A program made the translations under genes and the position numbers. The notes beneath the pieces were generated by a model. The model did no database searches and was not told the DNA's origin. It worked only from the letters and a program-made list of their open reading frames with translations. A stretch of DNA of 64,000 nt from Actinomadura rifamycini DSM 43936 (GTDB taxonomy: Bacteria; Actinomycetota; Actinomycetes; Streptosporangiales; Streptosporangiaceae). The stretch is taken from contig NZ_AULB01000003.1 of assembly GCF_000425065.1 (NCBI RefSeq), positions 558,001 to 622,000 on the forward strand. The letters run 5' to 3'. Below are positions 1-8,400 of this stretch, in pieces. How positions within the stretch are numbered: the stretch's first letter is position 1; every line of letters starts with the position of its first letter.

Positions 1-2447
1 CCGAGCCGGTCCCCGACCAGGCCGGTGAGCCCGCCGGGCCCGACCTGCACGAACGCCCGCACGTGCGCGGCGCCGTACAGCTCCTCGATCAGCTCGCTGA
101 ACCGGACCGGCTCCAGCAGGTGCCGGACGGCCAGCTCGCGGACCGCGCCGGGCGTGCGGGGGAACGGCGCGACGGTCGTCGCCGACCACACCGGCACGCG
201 CGGTTCGCGGACGTCCAGCGCGTCGAACGCGTGCCGCAGCGCCTTCTCCCGCGCCTCCGCGTGCGGGGTGTGCAGGCCGAGCCCGAGGGGCAGCTCCCGG
301 CCGAGGACGCCCTCCGACTCGAGCCGTTCGAGCACGTCCCGCACGTCCCGCGCCGGGCCGCAGACCACCGACCGGTGCGGGCCGTTGTCGTGGCTGACGA
401 ACACGCCGGGGCGGCTCCCGGCGGCCTCCTCGGCGCGGGCGGCCCCGCACCCGAGCGCGCCGTACACGAGGTCCGAGCCGTCCGGTCCGAGGGCGGCCGG
501 GAGGGCCGCCGCGCCGTCCGCGTCCCACATCCCCGCGGCGACCAGCGCGGCCCACTCCCCCGGGCCGTGCCCCGCCGCCACGTCCGGCTCGACGCCCGCC
601 TCGGCGAGCGCGGCCGCCAGCAGCGTCCCCACGGCCAAGACGTCCGCCGCGCGCCCGGCCGTGTCGGCGCGGCCGGTCAGGACCGGTTCGGGGAGGCCGA
701 AGCGCGCCGCGACGTCCGCGACGCGCGGGGCGAAGGCGGGCTCGAACCCGGGGAACAGGAACGCGACGCGGCCGCCGTCGGCGAGCAGCGGCCGCGGCGC
801 GAACCACACGTCGCTGCGGCCGCGCCACGGCGTCCCGCGCTGCACGACGGCCCGCGCCAGATCGAGGCGGCGCGGCGTCGGCGCCACGACCGCCACCCGG
901 CACGGCAGGTCGGGGACGTCCCCGTGCGCCCCCGCGATCAGCTCGTCGTCGGGGGCCTCCAGCGCCGCCGCGAGCTCGCCGGCGGTGCGGGCCGCGATCC
1001 GCAGCACCGCCTCCTCGGCGCCCGGCGGCTCGATCCGCCGCCGCGCGCGCCGCACCCGCGCCCGCCCGGACGGCGCCTCCTCCAGGACGACGTGCGCGTT
1101 CGCGCCGCCGTACCCGAACGCGTTCACCGCGGCGCGCCGCGGCGCTCCGCCCCACTCGGCCGTCGCCCGCACCGGGCGGAGCCGGCCGCCGTCGAGCGCC
1201 GGATGCGGGTCGTCCACGTGCAGGGTCGGCGGCAGGACCCCGTCGCGCAGCGCGAACGCCGCCTTGATCAGCCCGGCGATCCCCGCGGCGGGCATCGCGT
1301 GCCCGATCATCGACTTGACCGTGCCGAGGCCGATCGGCGGCCCGTCCGTCCCGAACACCCGGCGCAGCGTCGCGAGCTCCGCCTCGTCCCCGGCGGGCGC
1401 CCCGGTGCCGTGCGCCTCCACGAGCCCGACCGCGCCGGGCGCCGCCGGGTCGAGGCCCGCGTCCCGCCAGGCCCGCTCCACCGCCCGCACCTGCCCGTCC
1501 ACCAGCGGGCTCAGGATCCCCGCCGCGCGCCCGCCGCTCGCCGACCCCGCCCCGACGATCACCGCGTGCACCCGGTCGCCGTCCCGCTCGGCGTCCGCCA
1601 GCCGCTTCAGCAGCACCGCCCCGGCGCCCTCGGCCAGCAGCGTCCCGTCCGCCGCGCGGTCGAACGGGCGGATCGTCCCGCTCGGGCTCAGCGCGCGCAG
1701 CCGGCTGAACGCGCTCCACACCGTCGGGTGATGCCCCACGTGCACCGCGCCCGCCAGCATCGCGTCCGCCTCGCCCCGCCGCAGCGCCCGCACCGCGTGC
1801 TCCACCGCCACCAGCGCCGACGCGCACGCCGCGTCCACCGTGTACGCGGGGCCGCGCAGGTCGAACCGCTCCGCGACGCGCGCCGCCGCCGAACCCGCCG
1901 GCACGTCCGGGCCGTCCGGTCCGAGCCGCGCGCGGAACGCCCGGCGGATCTCCGCCAGCCGCTCCGCGCCGAGCTCCGGCACCAGCTCGGCCAGCACCCC
2001 GGTGAGCTGGTGCGCCGTCATGACCCGCTGGTCGGCGCGCGCCGCACCGGGCGTCAGATGCCCGCCCCGGCCGAGGACGACGCCGACCCGCTCGCGGTCC
2101 GGGAACCGGTCGTCGCCGCCCGCGTCCGCGACCGCCTCCGCCGCCGTGCGCAGCGCCAGCAGCCGGTCGGGCTCCATCGCCGCCACCGCCGCGGGCTCGA
2201 TCCCGAACCGCTCCGGGTCGAACGTCGCGACGTCGTCCACGAAACCGCCCCGGCGGCAGTAGAAGCGGTCGTCGTCCGGACGGCCGTACGCGCCGGGGTC
2301 GTAGAACAGCGCGGGGTCCCACCGGCCGGGCGGCACGTCGGTGATCGCGTCGAACCCGGCGAGCACGTTGCGCCACAGCTCCGCCGCCGACCCGGCGCCG
2401 GGGAACACCGCCCCGGCGCCGACGATCGCGATCGGCTCCTCCGTCAC
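1..2447 (-). CDS. PUFA/Hgl-type polyketide synthase, KS-AT part (3' end outside window)
   Basis: The first 815 codons are visible; the C-terminus runs off the left edge. Residues about 4-450 form a ketosynthase: the active-site motif VDAACASAL holds Cys208, and both histidine motifs EAHGTG and KSMIGH are present, so the KS looks competent. From about residue 500 an acyltransferase-like fold follows (FLFPG at its start, VGPGG near its end), but the GHSxGE nucleophile motif reads GHGPGEW: the serine is Gly628 (codon 564-566). The GTG start at 2447 overlaps the upstream TGA by four bases (GTGA), so the two genes are probably coupled. By family knowledge this matches the PfaC-like partner of PfaA-like actinobacterial synthases, which usually continue into dehydratase domains; that part is not visible. 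Confidence 0.85.
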   Translation of the reverse strand, partial: MTEEPIAIVGAGAVFPGAGSAAELWRNVLAGFDAITDVPPGRWDPALFYDPGAYGRPDDDRFYCRRGGFVDDVATFDPERFGIEPAAVAAMEPDRLLALRTAAEAVADAGGDDRFPDRERVGVVLGRGGHLTPGAARADQRVMTAHQLTGVLAELVPELGAERLAEIRRAFRARLGPDGPDVPAGSAAARVAERFDLRGPAYTVDAACASALVAVEHAVRALRRGEADAMLAGAVHVGHHPTVWSAFSRLRALSPSGTIRPFDRAADGTLLAEGAGAVLLKRLADAERDGDRVHAVIVGAGSASGGRAAGILSPLVDGQVRAVERAWRDAGLDPAAPGAVGLVEAHGTGAPAGDEAELATLRRVFGTDGPPIGLGTVKSMIGHAMPAAGIAGLIKAAFALRDGVLPPTLHVDDPHPALDGGRLRPVRATAEWGGAPRRAAVNAFGYGGANAHVVLEEAPSGRARVRRARRRIEPPGAEEAVLRIAARTAGELAAALEAPDDELIAGAHGDVPDLPCRVAVVAPTPRRLDLARAVVQRGTPWRGRSDVWFAPRPLLADGGRVAFLFPGFEPAFAPRVADVAARFGLPEPVLTGRADTAGRAADVLAVGTLLAAALAEAGVEPDVAAGHGPGEWAALVAAGMWDADGAAALPAALGPDGSDLVYGALGCGAARAEEAAGSRPGVFVSHDNGPHRSVVCGPARDVRDVLERLESEGVLGRELPLGLGLHTPHAEAREKALRHAFDALDVREPRVPVWSATTVAPFPRTPGAVRELAVRHLLEPVRFSELIEELYGAAHVRAFVQVGPGGLTGLVGDRL

Positions 2448-5400
2448 CGGACCGGCCCCGCGAACACCACCCGGGCCTCGTCGCCGCGCGCGATCTCGCG
2501 GAACAGCGCCGCCACCGCGGGGTCGCCGTCCAGCGGCGGCGCCAGGTCGGCGACGAGCACCCGCCCCCGCAGCCGCGCGCGCCACCCTCGGGCCAGCGCC
2601 TCGCAGGCGTCGTCGGCGGCCGCGCGGTCCGCGGGCACCCGGCCCCCGGCGGCGGCCCCCAGCACGACGAGGAACCCGACGTCCGGCCGGACCGCCGCCG
2701 CGAGCGCCGCCGCCCCGTCGACCTTCGTCCGGTACGCCCGCTCGAACGACTCGGGCGACTTGTCCCGGACGAGCCGGTCCTCGGCGATCCCGGCGCCGTG
2801 CACGACACCGTCCAGGCGCCCGTGCCGCGCGTACACCTCCTCGACGACGTTCCGGACGAACCTCGCATCACGCACGTCCCCCGCGTGGTAGCGGACCGAC
2901 GCGGCCCGCACCCGCAGCGCGTCCAGGTTCTCCTGGACCTCCCGCTCCGCGAGGATCCGCCGGATCGTCTCCTCGATCTCCTCCGGCCCGCGCGTCCCGT
3001 CCGCGACCAGCGCGCGCCGCAGCGCCGCCTCGTCCAGCGCCTCCGAGAACACCGTGCGCCCCACCGGCTCCGGTGTGCGGCCCACGACCTCCAGGTGGCA
3101 CCCGGTCGTCCGCGCCAGCTCCCGCGCCACCCGCGCCGGCACGCCCCGCGCCCCGCCCGTCAGCAGCACCACGCCGTCCGCCCCGACCGGGACGCCCGCG
3201 TCCCCCACCGGCTCCGCGGCGACCAGCGCCGGCGTCCGCCGCCGCTCCCCCGCGTACCCGACGGTCACCGGACCGTCCGGCGCCAGCAGCTCCGCCATGA
3301 TCCGCAACGCGATCATGCGCGGCGTCTCGCCGGTGTCGACGTCCACCGCCCGCACCATCGTCTCCGGGAACTCCCGCGCGACCGTCCGCGCCAGCCCCCG
3401 CAGCCCCGCGCCCGGCCCCGGCTCCCCGGCCCCGCCGCCGAACCGCCGCTCGGACGTCCCGCCCGCGCCGCCGACCGCGACGAACCACCGCAGCCCGTCC
3501 AGCAGCGCCCGGCGGACGCCCGCGTACGCCTCCGGCAACACCGCCGCCCCCGCGGGCCGCAGCGCCCCGAGATGCACGAGCCCGTCGCACGCCCCGTCCA
3601 CCTCGAGCGGCGTCCGCACCTGCGCGCCGAACCGCTCCAGCGCGTCCGCCAGCTCGACCGCCACCCCGCACCCGTCGTCGACGATCACGAACCGGCGCCC
3701 CGCGAACGCCGTCCCGGAGTCGGGCGGCAACGGAAGCGGCTCGAGCACGCTCTCCCGAACGACGTACCGAACGACCTCCCCGGCCGACCCCCCGTCCGCC
3801 GCGAGAGCCCCATGCCCCCACTCGCCCGCAGGCGCCGCAGGGACCGAGGACGCCCCTCCGCCAACCGAGACACCCCCGGGCGCGGGCGCCATGCCCGAGC
3901 CGGGCCCCCGCTCGCCCCCCGGCGCCGCACCGGGCACGGGTGCTACGGCCGAAGCAGACCCACGCTCGTCCACCGAAGCCGCGCCGGGCGCGAACGCCCC
4001 CCCGCCCCCATGCGCTGCACCACTCACGCGCGCTGCGCTCGAGGCGTGCCCACGCGCGTTCCCCGGCACCCCGCCGGTAGAGGACGCCCCGCCATCATCC
4101 GAGCCGCCTCCGGGCGCGGGTGCCATGCCCGAGCCGTGCCCCTGCTCGCCCCTCGGCGCCGCACCGGGCGAGGACACCCCACCAACCCCATGCGCTCCGC
4201 CGCTCACAGGCGCTGCGCCCGCAGCGTGCTCCGACGCCCCACCGGGGGAGGACGTACCTCCGCCAACCGGGACACCGCCGGTCCCGGGCGCCATGCCCGA
4301 GGCGTACCCCCGCTCGCCCCTCGGCGCCGCGCCGGGCGCGGGTGCTTCGGCCGAAGCAGACCCACGCTCGTCCACCGAGGCCGCGCCGGGGGAGGACGCG
4401 CCTCCACCAACCGGGACACCGCCGGTCCCGGGTGCCATGCCCGAGGCGTGCCCCCGCTCGCCCCTCGGCGCCGCGCCGGGCGCGGGTGATTGACCCGAAG
4501 CGGGCCCACGCTCGTCCACCGGAGCCGCGCCGGGCGAGGAGGCCCCGCCCGCCGCATGCTCTTCGCCGCTCACGGGCGCTGCGCCCGCAGCGTGCCCCGA
4601 CGCCCTACCGGTCGAGGACGTACCTCCGCCAACCGGGACACCGCCGGCCTCGGGCGCCATGCCCGAGGCGTGCCCCTGGTCGTCCCTCGGTGCCGGGCCG
4701 GGCGAGGGCGCCCCGGCGACCGCATGCGCTGCGCCACTCGCGGTCGTTGCGCCCGAGGCGTGTCCACGCTCGTCTACCGGAGCCGGGCCGGGCATGGACG
4801 TCTCGCCAGGAGGGGAGGCTTCGGCGGGCGCGGGTTCCGGGCGCGGGACGTGGTGCCGTTCGTCCATCGGTGCTGCGCAGGGTGTGGGTGCCTTTCCGTC
4901 GGCGGGTGCGCCGTCCGCCGCGAGGGCCCTGGCAGAGGCGTGTCTCTGCTCGGTCGCGGGCGCGGTGTCGGCCTCGTCCGTCGCGTCGGGCTCACCGGCC
5001 GGGCTCGTCTGGGCTTCTGCGTTCGCGGGGTTCCGCTCGGCGGTTCCGTTCGTCCCGCGCGTCGCCTTGGAGCGCGGCGGGATCACCCGGACGGACTCGC
5101 TGTGCACGACCGGCGCCTCCGGCGTCCCGGCGGCGCGTCCGTCCCGGTCGCGGAAGGCGGCGCCGGCCACGACCACGTCCGGCGGGCCGTCCGCGGCGGG
5201 CTCCGCGCTCCGCCGGCCGCTCGGCCGCTCGCCCGGGGGGATGATCCGCACCGACTCGCCCACGAACTCGTCGGGGTCGGGCCGTCCGTCCGACGCACGG
5301 CCCTGTGCGGTCCTCTCCTCGGCGCGGACGGGCGCGGCGGCCTTCCGGTCGGGGCGCTCACCCGGCGGGACCACCCGCACCGACTCGCGCACCAGGTCAT

Positions 5401-8400
5401 CGACGTCCCGCGCGGCCGCGTCCGCCGTGCGGGGCCGCTCGCCCGGCGGGATCACCCGCACGGACTCCTCGACCTCCGCCGGCGCGTCCGCGTCTGCACC
5501 GGCCGGGGACCGTCCCGGACGGCGGGCGTGCAAGCGCCGCCGTCCCGCGGGCGCGGAGCCGTTCTCGCCCCGCGGACGCTCGCCCGGCGGGATCACCCGC
5601 ACGGACTCGACGTCCTCGGCTTCGTCGGCGCGCGTCATCGCCGGCGGGCGGGCCTCCTCGGTCGCGGCGTCCGCCGCGCCTTCCCCGCCTGCGTCCGGAG
5701 CCGGGTGCCGCTCGGGGTCCGCCGAGGCCGTCTCGTCGGCCTCGGGCGCCGGACGGTCGTCCTCCCCATCGGCAGCCGGCGCGTCGTCCGCGGCGGGTGC
5801 GGGTTCGGCCGGGGGGCGCGGGGACGGGGGCGTCGGGCCGCCGGACAGCGCGGACGTCCCCACGTGCGCGGTCGGGACGGGCGCGGCGCGGTGCAGGCCC
5901 TCGAGCCAGGCGACGGCGTCGCCGATGGTCGCGACGCCGGACGGTTCGGCGGGGCGGGGCACGGCGCCCGCGCGTGCGGCGAGGTCGTGCAGGAGCGCGG
6001 TGCGTTCGGCGGGGTCGATGGCCAGGTCGGCCTCAAGGTCGAGCTCGTCGTCGAGGCGGGCCTCGGGACGGCCGGTGCGGGCGGCGACGGCGGCGTGCAC
6101 GGCGGCGCGGGCGTCGAACGGGCCGTCCGGCAGGGCGGGCAGGGTCTCCCCCGGCAGGATGGGGCGCGGCGGCGGGACGGGCGCGTCGCCGCCGTCGAGG
6201 TGCCGGAGGATGACCTCGCGCTGGGCGGCGATCAGCTCGCGGCCGGCGCGCAGGTACTCCAGGACGGCCGCGTCGGAGCGGCGGCGGTCGCCCGCCGGGC
6301 CGTCGAGGCGGGTGGCGGGCCGCGGCGCGCCGGGCGGGACGTCGCCGTCGGCGGTCGTGACGGTGTGCCCGTCGACGAACCAGGCCGGTGCGGGCGCGGG
6401 CGCGTCGACGGGACGGGCGTCGCGGCCGGCGAACAGCGGCAGCGGGTCGACCGGGACGCCCGCGGCGGCGAGGCGCGCGAGGGCGTCGAGGAGGCCGTGC
6501 AGGCCGTCGCAGCCGACCGCGGTGTGCGGGCGGTCGCCGAGGACGGCGCCGACGAGCCGGGTGAGGACGCCGCCGGGTCCGGCCTCGACGAAGGTGCGGG
6601 CGCCCGCGGCGTACATTGCCTCGATCTGCTCGGCGAACCGGACGGGCGCGGCGAGCTGGCCCGCGAGGGTCGCGGCGAGGTCGGCGGGTTCGGCGTCGTA
6701 GGGCGCGGCGGTCGCGCCGGACCACACGGGGAACGCCGGGGACCGCAGGTCGCGGCCGGCGAGCGCGGCGCGGAGGCTCCCGGACGCGGCGGCGACGAGC
6801 GGGCTGTGCAGGGCGCAGCCGACGGGCAGGCGCTCGGCGGGCAGGCCGCGGGCGGCGAGGACGCCGAGGGCGCGGTCGACGCCCGCGGAGGTCCCGGCGA
6901 TCACGGTCTCGCGGGGCGCGTTCTGCGCGGCGACCGCGATGTCGGACACGTCCGACAGGACGTCGCGCACCTCGTGGAGCCCGGCGGCGACGACGGCCAT
7001 CGCGCCCGGGTCGTCCCCGGCGGCGGTGAGGATCGCGTCGGCGCGGGCGGCGCTCAGCTCGATCAGGTCGGCGTCGTCGAAGACCCCGGCGGCGCACAGC
7101 GCGACGATCTCGCCGTGCCCGTGCCCGGCGGCGAGGTCGGGGTGGACGCCGACGGCGGTGAGCAGCCGGTGGACGGCGAGGCCCGCGAGCCCGAGGGCGG
7201 GCTGGGCGACGCGGGGGTCGGCGAGCGCGGCGCGGCGGCGGCGGACGTCCTCCGGCGTGAACGCGGCGGGCGGGAACATCGCGGGCGCGTAGTCCCGGCC
7301 GAGCCGCAGGAGCCGCTGCAGGCGGGGGAACGCGATGAACAGGTCGGCCTGCGCGCCCGGCCGCGGGCCGAGCAGGCCGGGGAACAGGAACGCCACCTGG
7401 CCGGGGTCGCTCCCGGTCTCGGCGGCGCCGTCGAGCCGTGCGCGCAGGTCGTCGGGGGAGGTCGCGGCGAACGCCGCCGCGACCGGGCCGTCGTCGGCCG
7501 CGACGGTGCGGGCGAGGTCGCGCAGCCGGTGCCCGGACGCCGCGAGGGCGCGCAGCCGTTCGACGTCCGTGCCCGCGCGGATCACGAACAGTTCGGCGGG
7601 CCATTCGGCGAGCCCCGACACCGGTTCGGGCGCGCCGCCGTACCCGGACAGGACGGCGTGGTAGCGGGTGCCGTCGCCGGTTGCGGCGACGGCCGCGTGC
7701 CGGTCGCCGGGCGGGACGGCCCACGGGCGCGGGGACGTCCCGAACGCGAGGGGCCCGCCGGCGTCCCACGCGTCGTTCGGGCGGGCGAGGTGCGGGGTGC
7801 CGGGCAGGACGCCGGCGTGCAGGGCGCGCGCGGACTTGATCAGCCCGGCGAGCCCGGCGGCGGCGCCGGTGTGCCCGATCTGGGACGTCGCCGAGCCGAG
7901 GGCGACGGAGCCGGGCGCGGCGCGCGCGAACAGCGAGGCCAGGACGCGAAGTTCGGCGCCGTCGCCGGGCACGGTCGCGTCCCCGGACGTCTCGGCGAGG
8001 CCGGTGCGCTCGGGGGCGACGCCCGCGCGCTCGTGCGCCCGCAGCGCCGCCCGCGTCCGCCCGTCGGCCCCGGCGACGCCCTTGACGACCGCGTAGACGC
8101 GGTCGCCGTCGCGTTCGGCGTCGGCGAGCCGCTTGAGGACGACGCAGGCGACGCCCTCGCCGGGGGCGATCCCGTCGGCGGCGGCGTCGAACGGGGCGCA
8201 GCGGCCGGACGGCGACAGCGTCCCGGCGGCCGCGGCCCGCAGGTAGTCGTGGATCGCGGTGCGCAGGTCGGCGGCGCCGCACAGGACCATGTCGCTGCCG
8301 CCGGAGGCGAGCTCCCGGCACGCGGCGTCGAGGGCGGCGAGCGACGACGCCCCGCCGGCCGCGACGGTGTGCGCGGCGCCGCCGAGGCCGAGCCGGGCGG

